NCBI RefSeq assembly: GCF_022788635.1
Contig: NZ_CP076024.1
Location: forward strand, 558,001-622,000
DNA: 64,000 nt
Direction: 5' to 3'
From: Methylobacter sp. S3L5C
Lineage (GTDB): Bacteria; Pseudomonadota; Gammaproteobacteria; Methylococcales; Methylomonadaceae
Below, piece by piece: positions 48,784-59,090 of this stretch (positions are counted from its first letter, which is position 1; the number at the start of each line of letters is the position of its first letter). The notes below the pieces were generated by a model. It was not told where the DNA came from. It did no database searches and saw only the letters and a program-made list of their open reading frames with translations. A program made the translations under genes and the position numbers.

Positions 48784-50086
48784 CTATCCAGTCAATTTCA
48801 TACCATAAAATAATCGCCAGTGTGCAAACAAATCAGGCTGACTCCGGGCTACGCCCAGCAACCAATTCTCTGCTCGCTGTCGGTGTCCACGAAAGTGTTT
48901 AAACTTCCGCGCTGCCCACAAAACAAGTTTCCGATTCAAATGTCTCCAAACCGGATTTAATGCCGATCGATAGAACACCCCGTAATACGCTATCCAACCG
49001 CGTATCACAGCATTAAACATCCTTGCCAAATCGTGCAGACTCTTATCACTTTTCTTCTGGAGCGCCCACCCTCGAACTTCCTGGCGTATCGCTTTGGCTG
49101 CTTTATTACTGATAGCCGGAACAAAGCCGGTGAATAAGCCACCTTCTTTGCTTTTCGCTCCACGAGGCCTGAAGGTGAACCCTAGAAAATCAAACGAAAC
49201 GTCCGGGTAATCCTCTTTACACCGATAGTTTTTACAGTACACCACACGGGTCTTCAAAGGATGCAGCTCAAGTCCACAGACTGCAAACCGTTCTTGCAAC
49301 ACCTGTTTTAGCCTTTCCGCCTGCTCTCAACTCCGACAATGTAGAACACCATCATCGGCATAGCGCTCAAACGGAATTTCGGGATAGTGCCTCTGCATCC
49401 ACATATCAAATGTGTAATGCAGAAACAAATTAGCCAACAAGGGGCTAGCAACTCCACCTTGCGGGGTTCCCCGGTCTCTAAGGCTGTAGTGTGCCATCCG
49501 CCATCTGCACGGGTGTTTTCAGCCAACGCTCAATATATAGCAACACCCATTTTTCCTGGGTATGCTTACGTACTGCACGCATGAGTAGATCATGGTCGAT
49601 ATTATCAAAATAACCCTTAATATCGAACTCTAGCACCCAATTGTATGTCTAGCAGCGCTTCCGCGTCACAGACAATGCCTGATGTGCTGATCTTCCTGGC
49701 CGGTATCCATAGGAATCAGGATGGAAGTGCTTCTCCAATTCCGGCTCCAGTACCTGCTTGACCACCGTTTGGGCGATTCGATCCGTCACCGTTGGAATGC
49801 CCAAAGGACGGGTTCCTCCATTGGCTTTGGGAATTTCGACGCGCTTGACCGGCGTAGGCTGATAGCTGCCTGATGCCATCCGATTCCATAGCTTATAGAG
49901 ATTGTTACCAAGATCCTGGTCAAACTTCTCCAGTGTCTGTGCATCAACTCCCGCTCCGCCACGGTTTGCTTTTACTCGTTTGTAAGCTTCCCACACCTGA
50001 TGTTTGGTAATAGGAAACGATTTTGCCGGGTTCAATAGAATCCTCCTGTTGCCAGTTGTTTTATCGTTCCAAGCCAGATAGGGCAA
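48784..50086 (-). pseudogene. Group II intron reverse transcriptase/maturase, broken
   Basis: N-terminal part MPYLAWNDKTTG through RVEIPKANGGTRPLGIPTVTDR and DSYGYRPGRSAHQAL (RT blocks 1-2). Then a TAG where Trp is expected near 49649, a one-base insertion near 49495, the intact active site RYADDGVLHC near 49355, and a TGA near 49326. The rest (49302-48784) carries the maturase domain (DFLGFTFRPRG; RGWIAYYGVFYR). Two stops and one frameshift mean the intron cannot make its own maturase. Confidence 0.9.
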
Positions 50087-50587
50087 CCTCTTTGCTCCAG
50101 TGCCATTACAGCCCCTTCATCACTACTACAGGTTGCTCCGTCCCTGTACTCCACATTGGTACTCTCACACTTGGGATGCTCCCCCTTGTGTTTCTCCCTT
50201 AGCATCGGAGTGACAGGTTCCCACGTTCCACACAAGAGCCCGGATCGCACTCTCGCCACCTCCATGCCGGATGCCGAATGCCGACCGGGCCGTCAACAGG
50301 CACCTCCCGGACTTATCCTGCGGTAACGAAACCTCCGCAGTTTTGACATCGTCTCCACGTTTCGACACGTCATCAGTGGTTCACTTGCGTTCGACTTTAC
50401 GACCCATACCTGACCAAATCGAGTTTGGCCTTTTCCTATCTCGCTCACCACAACGCCTCTTAAACGTTGCAGCAGTAGGTGGTTTGAAGCCTCCGCCTGT
50501 ACGGCGACTTCGAGGGACCTACCCTCATCTCTTGTGCAGCATAGCTGCACGGGGGATTTTCACCCCCAATGCGCCTTCGTGGCACAC

Positions 50588-51392
50588 TTTCGTCGGCATG
50601 CAAGGTATTGCCCTGCAACAAATGCCAAGCCAATCGATCAACCAAGGGTTGTAATGTCACTCCCAGCTTACCGACCCAATCAGCCAAGGTTGAGCGTGAT
50701 AAGGTTACTTTTTGCCGACCGGCGATCTGTTCAATGCGGTACAGTGGTAAATGATCAACGTATTTATTAATGAGTACCCACGTCAGCAGACCCACTGTTG
50801 CCATGCCGCCATTAATAACCGCTGCCGGAATCGGTGCAGCGATGATGGTTTCGCAGTTCTTACAAGCATATTGGGGACGGATGTGACGATGAACGGTAAA
50901 TACAGCCGGCACGACGTCTAATTGTTCGGTGACATCTTCACGAATCTTGATTAAGTCACTGCCACATTGCCCACACTGGCAAGAATCGGGCTCGTGCCGA
51001 AACTCAATACGAGGCAAATGCTCGGGTAATGGTTGGCGTCCAGCACGGGGCCGTTTAGGTTTACAATCCGTGTCGACAGGCGCAGTGGCGCTTAACTGTT
51101 CAAGTGCCGCCTCAGCAGCGGCGACGTCTTCGTTCCAAGACTCCTCAAACAGATCCTTTTGTAGCTGACTAAAGGCTTCGGTTTTGGCGCCGTATCTGAT
51201 CCTGCGTAGATAGGACAGCTCATAAGTTAATGCTTGGATTTTATCTTCTTTGCTTTGAAGCTCAACTGTTTTACGTTGAATTTCTTGCGCATCTTTCTTA
51301 GCCTGTTCGAGCAGCGCACGAACCATTTCTGCCACCTGAGTTTTAGAGGCGTTTTCGAGGTCAAACTGTTCAAATTGGCTAAGTGATTTCAA
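50588..51392 (-). pseudogene. IS66 tnpC, 5' exon
   Basis: Starts MKSLSQFEQFDLENAS with a coiled-coil region, then the zinc-finger-like CQCGQCGSDL and YACKNCETI, and ends at NTLHADE, where the group II intron begins. If the intron is spliced from RNA the 3' exon follows in frame. Confidence 0.9.
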
Positions 51393-51476
51393 GGTGGTAT
51401 TATAACAAATAAAGCCATGAAAGCCTCGTTATTGCTGGGCTACAGCGAAAAAAATAGCTTACTGAAGAGTTATTGT

Positions 51477-51660
51477 CTACATCTGTAAATCTGCTGGCAG
51501 GATGGCCGACAAGCGCTGCCAGTTCACCCCGGCAATTAACCATTGCCATTGCTCAAACGTCACCGAAAAACAGGTGTCTGTAGACTTTGGCCAAACGAAA
51601 CCACCTTCATGTAAACGACGTTGACACAGCCACACGCCAGTACCATCCCAGAGTAGCACT
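51477..51660 (-). pseudogene. IS66 tnpB, 3' part
   Basis: Continues VLLWDGTGVWLCQRRLHEGGFVWP ... FEQWQWLIAGVNWQRLS, the C-terminal half of IS66 TnpB. Its N-terminal half lies 6.7 kb away at 58343-58509, on the other side of the Tn3-family transposon. Joined at ATCAA the two give 116 residues, a normal TnpB. This TnpB is unrelated to the RNA-guided TnpB of IS605/IS607. Confidence 0.9.
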
Positions 51661-52431
51661 TTGATGGGGGTGTGCCCAAACCGCCGAAAATTCCGGCGAG
51701 TCTTTAGCAAGCGTAACAACCCCATTATTCCAACTCCAATTTGGCTACAATCGCATCAAGGTCTATGCTCTGCCCACTATCTCTGAAGGCATAGTGGCCG
51801 TTAAAATGAATATTCCGTCAGGCCGCTGGAGAGACTTTCTTGATGAGCGCCAAAATTTTCAGTTTGGGGGACGCTTCATACTTGTCGAGTATCCGTGACA
51901 GGATAGCGGAATTATAATAAATGATCGCGTTTGCGATTAGCCGTCCACATTCGTTACTGATTTCAATATCCAGATCCGTCCTGCCAGTGAGTTCCTTTTT
52001 GCCGCCAACCTGCGCGATTGCTGCTCGCAGTTGGTGATAGGATTCGATCCGGTTTTGCGAACGATGCGAGTTGCGCTCGATTTGTGGGTCGCGCAGGTAA
52101 CGCAATGTGTAGATGCTGCGGATCAGCTTATCGAACTCAAAGACCCCGCTACGGGTTGGGTTTGATTGCGTGTAGGTACATAATTTCCGAATCAGTGTGC
52201 TTTGAGTCATCTCTTTGACCCCCAGAGTGGCCACGATCTGGTCGATATTGGATTTCTCGTCTAGAACCGCCTTCAAGTCGATACTCCCAACAGGCTGAAT
52301 CAGATATTTCTCGTATTGCACAGGATCACCGCAGTAATAAAGATTCTTCAATTGTACCTCAAGGCTGTCAATGACCAACAGAATTGAGCCATTTTCGGCC
52401 ATTAATATGGAGCCACTTTTCCAGAGAAAAA

Positions 52432-53172
52432 TCACTTATTCAGCCTTGATTTCAGTCGATAACTTTCCCCTCCCAACATAAAAATGTGTGAATGATGGAT
52501 AATTCTGTCAACGATAGGCACGGCGATATTGCCATAAAAAAAGAACTCTCCCCAATGGGTAAATTCCTTATTTGTGGTCAAGATGATTGACCGATATTCA
52601 TACAGGGCATTAATCAGCTGAAACAGGTTGTGCATGCCATTTTTATTCATCGGCAGATAGCCTAGTTCGTCGATGATTAACAGGTCAAACTTGAGTAGCT
52701 GATTAATCTTCTTTTTCAGTTCACCTTTTAATTCCGCCAGTTCCAGCACTTCAATCAAGGTCAACGCCGTACTGAAACAGACCTTGTAACCAGCCTCTAT
52801 GGCTTTAACGCCCAGGCCAATTGTCAGGTGTGTCTTGCCGACGCCAGGCGAGCCAATGAACACCACGTTTTCTCGGTTATCAATGAAGCCAAAGTCCAGC
52901 AGACTGTTGATCTCCCGTTTACTGATGGTAGCTTGGAAGTCGTAATCAAAGTTATCCAAACTTTTATGCACGGGAAAGCCTGCCCGCCGTTTATTTTGTT
53001 CAATACGTTTAGTCTTCCCCTCCTGTTGCTCACGTTCAATCAACGTTTCGGCAAAGTGCAGATAAGAGACGGCATTGGTTTCGGCTTTTCCAAGCATCTG
53101 TTCGAGTCCCTGGGCAATCGCCGAAAAATGCAAACCACGATATTTCTGGGCGACGCTATCAATGGACGACAT
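52432..53172 (-). CDS. istB: IS21-family helper ATPase IstB
   Basis: A 246-residue AAA+ ATPase that helps IstA in transposition. Walker A is GSPGVGKTHL, Walker B LLIIDELGYLP, and sensor 1 IILTTNKEF. I chose the ATG at 53172 (MSSIDSVAQKY), with GGGAGAG just upstream; the frame stays open to 53310 but that part overlaps istA. Intact, unlike its partner istA. Confidence 0.93.
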   Translation of the reverse strand: MSSIDSVAQKYRGLHFSAIAQGLEQMLGKAETNAVSYLHFAETLIEREQQEGKTKRIEQNKRRAGFPVHKSLDNFDYDFQATISKREINSLLDFGFIDNRENVVFIGSPGVGKTHLTIGLGVKAIEAGYKVCFSTALTLIEVLELAELKGELKKKINQLLKFDLLIIDELGYLPMNKNGMHNLFQLINALYEYRSIILTTNKEFTHWGEFFFYGNIAVPIVDRIIHHSHIFMLGGESYRLKSRLNK

Positions 53173-54702
53173 AGTGCTCTCCCTGTCCGCCAGACTGGCC
53201 ATTAAGCACCGCATAATGCGCCAACGCACTGACCGAGACTGACGCGGGTTGACTAGTCGTTGTCGCCGCCAAGCGCTCAGGATGTTGTTGATAAGCGTCC
53301 AGGGTGTCACGCAACTGCGTCGCCGTTAAACGGGGCGCGATCAAAATACGTTCTAACAATTCAGTGCTGATATCGCCAAACTACGCGGTATGTGTCGCGA
53401 TGACTTGCTTGGCACCCAATAACTGATCCTTATAGATTTTAGGCGAGGTTGCCTTTAATAGCACACATAAGCGTTGGCTGGCAGGGACTCCCAATTGCTG
53501 TTCCAATGCGGCTTCCAAGGTCTCTATACGCTGCTTCATATCCCGATAATGATGGGTGTACTTAATGATCTGGCCTTTCTCCAGACTGATAACATGTTCG
53601 GCAATCCGATCGCCGCTGGTAAGATCATTAATCAGCAGTTGTCCGGCATCAGCCGATACGCCTACTTTTGCCGATTGATAGGCCATGGGTACCGAGTATT
53701 TATTTGATTGCCAGGAAATCAGACTGGTTTTATCAACCTGTCGGGTTTCCTGTACTATCGACTTAGCCAGTAAGCAAGTAGGCGTTAAATACGGCTGCAT
53801 TTAATTTTTTCTTCGCTGTCATAATGTGTCCATGGTTGCTGACCAGTAGTACCATGCAGACGTTTGTTTGCCACCGTATCGAGCCAATCCGCCATATACA
53901 TTTCCAGGCTTTTCCAGTCTTTAAAGGTTTCACCATAAAGCCCGTTTTGCTTCACGTATTTGACGCCGGACTCGACCTTACCTTTGCTTTCAGGGTCATA
54001 ACCCTCACAGGCGCGAATATGGAACCCTGCGCCAGTAGCGTATTGATGAAAGCGTTGGTTTAGCTCTAATTCACGGAAGATTTCATGGATGACGACCAGT
54101 TTGGTTTGATCGTAAACGCATTCTTGTGGCATGCCGCCAAAATAACGAAAAGCAGCGTCATGCTGGTAAATTAACGCTTGTGTATCAATGGGCTGAGCTG
54201 ATATTGATACATGCATCAGTCGGGAATAAGACAGAACAAATACCATGAAGTACACCGTCGTCTCTTTGCCGCCAATCATTACCCCACGCAATTCACCGCC
54301 ATCAACCTGACATTGCACACCTGGCACCATATCAACCACTGGCTCGTAATAACGCGGTTGCTTAAAGCTGATTTCAGCCTTTAACGCTTCAATATAGCGG
54401 CGCACCGAACGATCAGAAACCGCCAAAGAATCAACCTTGTCCTTTAACTTACGCATGACTTCCACAGCTGACAAGTTCGGATAAGTTTGCAGCAACTGAA
54501 TAATATAGACACGGTAGGCATCCAGCTTTTTGGTTCTGGCCATCTCATCAAGTTGACCGGCTATCTGGGTCTCGGACCTATGCAGATATTTGCTCACGGT
54601 ATTGCGTGACAAACCCAGCTCTTTGGCAATCTTACGCTCGGTCAAGCCGTTGCCGTTATCGTATAACGATTTGATCTTATGGATCACAATCCACTCCTTC
54701 AT
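53159..54702 (-). pseudogene. istA: IS21-family transposase istA, frameshifted
   Basis: Starts MKEWIVIHKIKSLYDNG with the helix-turn-helix KIAKELGLSRNTVSKYL. The integrase core has Asp in CQVDGGELRG, Asp in VYDQTKLVVI, and Glu in ESKGKVESGVKYVKQ. A frameshift near 53795 (KIK/MQPYLT) and an in-frame TAG at 53381 break it, after which TELLERILIAPRL continues to 53159. All catalytic residues lie before the first break, so a truncated catalytic protein might still form. Confidence 0.9.
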
Positions 54703-57100
54703 AGTAGTCCTTGAATAAAAAATTCAGGGACTATCTCAGATTCATTATTTAAAAGAAAATCTGAAAAAGTGGCTCAAAATTAATGGCCATTACTGGCTCA
54801 GTTTAATTGGCCATTAACACTCAAGGCTAGTGAAACGCGGTTCGAACCGCAATCCGAACCAGTACGTGATTGCGAAATTGGCCTTGTTAACGCTATGCTT
54901 GTCACCGGTAATCACCATTGGCACGATGTCTGATGTATTCTGATACCAGATGTCGAAAACAAAATGGGCTTCAAATTCATGGGCGCCGATCAGCCCGCCG
55001 TTCACGGATACATGGTTACATGGCATGGTATAAGCCACCACACCTTTCCCCCTTCCAAAATATTTTCTGGAATACCGAGCTTTGATGGTTGGGTGTTCGA
55101 CCCCAAGTTTTTGCCCATCAACGGCACCGTACAATATCCCCAGATCGAACGAGTAATGTGGAAAAATAGACAGCCCTGCGATAGCATTGCTGATGGCGTC
55201 ATTTGCTTTTTTCAGAGTAGCCCGCCGTAAGTATTGCTGATGCGTGGTCCCCAGGATGTGATAGGGAATATCGCTGGCCTGTGCCATTTTAAGATTGCCA
55301 TAATTCATCGCTTGAGCGATGATAACCGCAAACAGACTGTCCTTGTCGGTGATTTACTTGGCGTAACGCGGCTGCAACGGTGTCATTGCCGATAAAAAGT
55401 GGCATTGCTTATTAACAAAACGAAGTACATCGGCAACATCGCAGAAGCCCATCTTGCTGTAGAAACTTTCCTGGAGTGCTTTATCGTTGCTGGCTTTGTA
55501 TTTATGCCATGTGAGTGTTTTTAGCTGACTATCGTATTCAAGGTGTTTTAGCTTTCCTTGGCGGAGGTCGCTGTCGAATGCCAGCCAAAGGCTATGAAGT
55601 TCATCGGTCAAAACTTTAAGTTGAGCTTCTATAGACTGACGTACTCAGGAAATGTCTAATTGCTGAAGCACAGTCGGCGTCTTCTCCAAGGAAACGAGTT
55701 CATGCGTGAAACATTGATGCTGGACGCTGTCTGCCAGGTAGAGCTCACCTGACTTGAAGCGTTTCCTGATTTGCCTATAAATCCAAAATTCGTACCGGTC
55801 AGCCTGCACGCAGTGGTTTTTCCCTCCGTATCAATGACCAGCAGATAGCATCGCAATCGCGGCGAGACGGTTTTTTCTAAGCACTCGTTCATCGGTTGCA
55901 GCGACAAGCGTTGTTGTTTGGCAAACACGCCCTTCATTAAAGTTAGCGCCCCCAACCACGGGTTATCCGGCACCGTACTGGAAAAATCGAGTGCACAGTA
56001 AAGCGGACGCAAGTGCTTGCGACAATAAGTAGTCAACTGCTCTACCACTTGCCACCGCAGTTCCATTTTGCTCAACGGTTGCTCGCATAAGCGTTGGCCA
56101 GTGATTTGTAATGTATCTTTAGGCATGATGGCAAAGGCCTGCTGACGGACTTCGCCGAAAGAAGTGTCATCGATTACCTGCTCATCGACATAGATCAGCA
56201 ACAAGCGCCCAATCTGAGAGGTTTCCTATTGTCTATTAGCCTGATTCTGGGCAATGAGCTTGTTCGCCTTGAGCTTGGTGCCGTCTTCGAGCCGCTTCAT
56301 TCGGTAACCCAAGGCGTCAACCAGATTATCGGTCAGTTGCCGATAGCGAAGCCAGACGTAACATAATAAGTATAGATGGGGCTGTTCCTGCTTCAGGCGG
56401 CGAAGATCGTAGATCGTGTAAAAATGCGCGAGACTCGCGTAATAGTTAAGGTTCTGCTGAGAAATTGCCAATTTTGGCAAGAGTGCTTTAGCCAGTTTAT
56501 ATAAGGGTTCCAAGGCGGTACGCTTCTGCCGCTCCAAAACCATCATGCGGTAACCAAAGTGTTTGGCGTCTTGTTTGAGAGCGGCCAATCCGGACAAAGT
56601 ATCATCGCGCACAAGAAGTTGCTGGAGCGCCGTTTTTGCTGAATCGTCTAGCATCTCGGTGAGTAACATTCCCAGTCGCTTACGTTCGTTGGACAGTGTT
56701 TCGCTGATGAGAGACTGTAATGTCGTATAGTCTGGTCGAACGATCTTCTGATCATTTAAATAGCCGATAAGCTCAACCAAGATAAAACTGGGCGTGACAT
56801 CGCGTGAAACAACCTGAGTAGCTCGTTCGACAAGTGACGGTAAAAAATCCGTCGCCGATAGCCGATAGCCAAACAAGTCAACGATCAACGCGCGTTGTGC
56901 GTAATATTCATGCTTGGCGGTACCGGAAGAAAAGCCAAATCATTGAAGTAGTGTGTCAGAATAAAAGTACAGTCATCTTCCACTTCATCCCAGGAAAATT
57001 GGAAAAATGCCTGTTTGGCCTTGAAACAACCAATTTGCAATGAGCAGTAAACTTGAGCATACACATTCCGTTGGTCGAGTACCAGTGCCATCTCCTGTTC

Positions 57101-57351
57101 CAGCAATTCTCATTATGGAAAGATAAATAAAATCAAAAAAGATAGCGCTTAGGTTTTGAAAGTACGTGTGTATTCTACCGCAATACTTGCAAAGTAACCG
57201 AAGAGCCGAATTGGTAATAATATTAGCGCCCCTGTTTTATAAGGCTTTACGGCATCTGTGAAAAATAGGATTCTGTAGAAATTAAAACAAGCTTGTAAAT
57301 TTAAATCATAACATCATGATTTAAAACTATTTTCCATAATGAGAATTGCAG
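57101..57351. mobile_element. 251-base MITE-like element in the Tn3 tnpA
   Basis: 21-base inverted ends with one mismatch: CAGCAATTCTCATTATGG (57101) and, inverted, CTGCAATTCTCATTATGG (57351). CTCCTGTTC flanks both sides (57092-57100 and 57352-57360), a 9-base target duplication. Removing it and one duplication joins FIFTEQE to MALVLDQRN and restores the tnpA frame. No ORF of note is inside. I do not recognise the parent transposon. Confidence 0.88.
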
Positions 57352-57610
57352 CTCCTGTTCGGTAAATATAAAATATTCCATCCGTTGGCTGTCGTCAAAA
57401 TCAGGCAGCCCATACAAGGCGAATTGCTCCTGGCTGGACAGTAATGTTAAGTCTTTCGCTTTTAGTCAGCATAGATCACATGCAAATTGTATAGGTAAAA
57501 ACGAGCGTTAATATAGCACCATAATTACCATGTAAAATATAATGAAAGACCTATCCATTTTGGATTGTTTTAAGGCATATTTTAGTTTAATACTTAACAG
57601 GCGCTATTTT

Positions 57611-58234
57611 ATGGGAAAAATCGTCGCTTATTTACGTGCATCTACCGACAAGCAAGATTTGAATAATCAAAATCTGGAAATTTTGGAATTTGCGCGCAAA
57701 AAGGAGATTCGTATTGATGAATTTGTCGAAATCACTATTTCATCGCGTAAAACCAGCAAACAACGAAGGATAGATGAATTGATGGGAATGCTGATTGAGA
57801 CTGATACGCTGGTTGTTACTGAACTCAGTAGACTGGGGCGCAGCACGGCGGAGGTCATTACGTTGGTTAATGCCTTAGTACTACGCAATATCCGCGTCAT
57901 TACCATCAAGCAAAATCTGGATATTGCGAATCAGGATATGAATGCCAAGTTCATTATTACGCTGTTCTCGCTGTTCGGCGAATTGGAGAGGGATTTGATC
58001 AATTTGCGCACCAAAGAAGCTTTAGCCGCAAAAAAAGCTAGTGGTCAGCAACTCGGTAAGCCAAAAGGCACTTTACAGAAAAGTAAATTCGATAATAGCT
58101 TGGATCGTATCAAGGAATTGCTCGGATATGGCATTTCCGTCCGGAAGATTGCAAAAGTGTTGGGCTATTCGAGTCACATCGCACTCAATACTTATATCAA
58201 TAAACGCGGTCTACAACAGTCGATTAAGAGTTAG
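57611..58234 (+). CDS. tnpR: Serine resolvase of the Tn3-family transposon
   Basis: A 207-residue site-specific recombinase that would resolve cointegrates at a res site. Catalytic Ser lies in VAYLRASTDKQ (about residue 10) and the essential Arg in VVTELSRLGRSTAEV; the C-terminal helix-turn-helix is ISVRKIAKVLGYSSHIAL. I chose the ATG at 57611; the frame opens at 57542. It diverges from tnpA, so res should lie in 57473-57610. It looks intact although tnpA is dead. Confidence 0.9.
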   Translation: MGKIVAYLRASTDKQDLNNQNLEILEFARKKEIRIDEFVEITISSRKTSKQRRIDELMGMLIETDTLVVTELSRLGRSTAEVITLVNALVLRNIRVITIKQNLDIANQDMNAKFIITLFSLFGELERDLINLRTKEALAAKKASGQQLGKPKGTLQKSKFDNSLDRIKELLGYGISVRKIAKVLGYSSHIALNTYINKRGLQQSIKS

Positions 58235-58342
58235 CCTACCACCGATGTTAACGCGATTTATGGCAAGTTGGCCTTAAAATAAGGGCTGGAGATATTTACT
58301 AAGGTCTCTCCGGTATTTTCGGCGGTTTGGGCTTACACCCCC

Positions 58343-58509
58343 TTGATGCGATTACCGAGGCGGTTACGAAAGACAATGGAGACACCTGAGCAAGGCACCT
58401 TACCCAAAGCTTCTTGGGCAATCATCGACAAGCCATCAATGCCACGCCGCATGTCCACCGGCTCGACCGCCAACCAAATAGCGATAGGATCTGTTATTAA
58501 CCCAGGCAT
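58343..58509 (-). pseudogene. IS66 tnpB, 5' part
   Basis: MPGLITDPIAIWLAVEPVDM ... SGVSIVFRNRLGNRIK, the N-terminal half of TnpB, cut by the Tn3-family transposon after ATCAA. It continues at 51660. Its ATG overlaps the tnpA stop by 13 bases, as usual in IS66. Confidence 0.9.
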
Positions 58510-58802
58510 TGTAATAGCTCCGCAAGCCAGCTCGGCGAGCTGGTAACGGGCAGTTCCAATGAGAGTCCATTGACTAACCGTAGTCGCAAGGGTTCATTTA
58601 TCGCCGGCGGAGTTGTAATCGATTGTGTAACGTCAATTGCAATTAAGGAAGGTGCCATTGCTTGGGAAAGTGCTTGATAATTGCTAAACCATCTTGAAAA
58701 CGTTTTTTTATTCAATCCATGTGTTTGGCAATAAGCTGCTTGCGAAGAATCACACGCTTGCCATGTTTTTATATGTTTTAGTTGCTGTTCAGTTAATGCC
58801 AT
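58497..58802 (-). CDS. IS66-family accessory protein TnpA
   Basis: A 101-residue protein. MALTEQQLKHIKTWQACDSS and QAAYCQTHGLNKKTFSRWFSNY form the helix-turn-helix of IS66 OrfA, which is needed for transposition together with TnpB and TnpC. Intact and first in the IS66 operon. Confidence 0.88.
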   Translation of the reverse strand: MALTEQQLKHIKTWQACDSSQAAYCQTHGLNKKTFSRWFSNYQALSQAMAPSLIAIDVTQSITTPPAINEPLRLRLVNGLSLELPVTSSPSWLAELLQCLG

Positions 58803-59033
58803 GAGATATCCTCAGAAAAAAACTAAAGGATACCAGTGCCTTTAGAATGTTTTAAGATGGTGGCGCTACGCGCTTACACACTATCAATAATAGTATGAAG
58901 ATATTTATATCAAACACACACAACCTTTCGATATGTTGGTAGTATTAAGTAATGATTATTTTTTATTACAAAAGAAAATCAACTTTAATAGCTTAATTTT
59001 GCAAAGTATCCGAATATCGGTTACAGCTTAATT

Positions 59034-59078
59034 AAAGACATAAAAAAAGCCGGTTTAACCGGCTTTTTTTATGTCTTT
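59034..59078. terminator. Perfect palindromic terminator after rplQ
   Basis: A 45-base perfect palindrome centred on GCCGGTTTAACCGGC, with A7 and T7 flanking the GC core and AAAGACAT/ATGTCTTT outside. It starts 12 bases past the rplQ stop and can terminate from either side, shielding the ribosomal operon from the IS66 cluster. Confidence 0.95.
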
Positions 59079-59090
59079 AATATTTAACTG

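Larger units (their letters stand above)
48706..50587 (-). mobile_element. Group II intron inserted in IS66 tnpC
   Basis: The 5' end is GTGTGCC (fits GUGYG) at 50587. The 3' end is placed at about 48706 by rejoining tnpC codons: GAC GAA A plus CC TCG gives Asp-Glu-Thr. About 1.88 kb, with domain V and VI near the 3' end and a broken reverse-transcriptase frame inside. It sits exactly in the conserved HADET motif of the first catalytic Asp. Boundaries may be off by one or two bases. Confidence 0.87.
52366..54819. mobile_element. IS21-family element in the Tn3 tnpA, 8-base target duplication
   Basis: Ends TGTCAATGACCAACAGAATT (52366) and, inverted, TGTTAATGGCCAATTAAACT (54819), with a second internal repeat GAGCCACTTTT near both ends, as usual in IS21. 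CTCAAGGC flanks both sides (52358-52365, 54820-54827). Removing the element and one CTCAAGGC restores the tnpA reading RFTSLEVQLKNLYYCGD. Confidence 0.93.
51725..57472 (-). pseudogene. Tn3-family transposase tnpA, interrupted twice and mutated
   Basis: Start at 57472 (MLTK, then a one-base shift in an A-run), then LTLLSSQEQFALYGLPDF. The MITE follows at 57351-57101, then MALVLDQRNVYAQVYCSLQIG. A frameshift lies near 56890 and an in-frame TAG at 56226. Another frameshift is near 55800, with stops near 55650 and 55354. The catalytic Asp regions YGAVDGQKLGVEHP and VITGDKHSVNKAN follow, then the IS21 insert, then the Glu region SQNRIESYHQLRAAI. A TGA in place of Trp lies at 51818, and the final SIDLDAIVAKLELE ends at 51725. 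The gene is dead. Confidence 0.92.
51666..58342. mobile_element. Tn3-family transposon in IS66 tnpB, 5-base target duplication
   Basis: The ends start GGGGGTGTGCCCAAACCGCC (51666) and, inverted, GGGGGTGTAAGCCCAAACCG (58342), agreeing for about 40 bases apart from a small indel. TTGAT flanks both sides (51661-51665 and 58343-58347). Contents are a decayed tnpA, a resolvase gene and no cargo. It is host to an IS21-family element and a MITE. Without them the transposon is close to 4 kb, the size of a minimal Tn3-family unit. Confidence 0.93.
47874..58877. mobile_element. IS66-family element carrying a group II intron and a Tn3-family transposon
   Basis: Ends GTAAGCATCCAGCGCGACC (47874) and the complement of GGTGGCGCTACGCGCTTAC ending at 58877 agree as IS66 inverted repeats beginning GTAAGC. 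Gene order on the minus strand is tnpA (58802), tnpB (58509) and tnpC (51392). Without the Tn3-family transposon and the intron about 2.44 kb remain, the normal IS66 size. The 8 bases outside each end do not match (GTTGCGCT and ACACTATC). The left flank is IS1182 sequence but the right is not, so a deletion or recombination has removed one side. Confidence 0.9.

Noticed and set aside
51477-51660. TnpB as an RNA-guided (OMEGA-type) nuclease
   Set aside because: The sequence VLLWDGTGVWLCQRRLH is the unrelated IS66 TnpB; no RuvC motifs or adjoining guide RNA are present.
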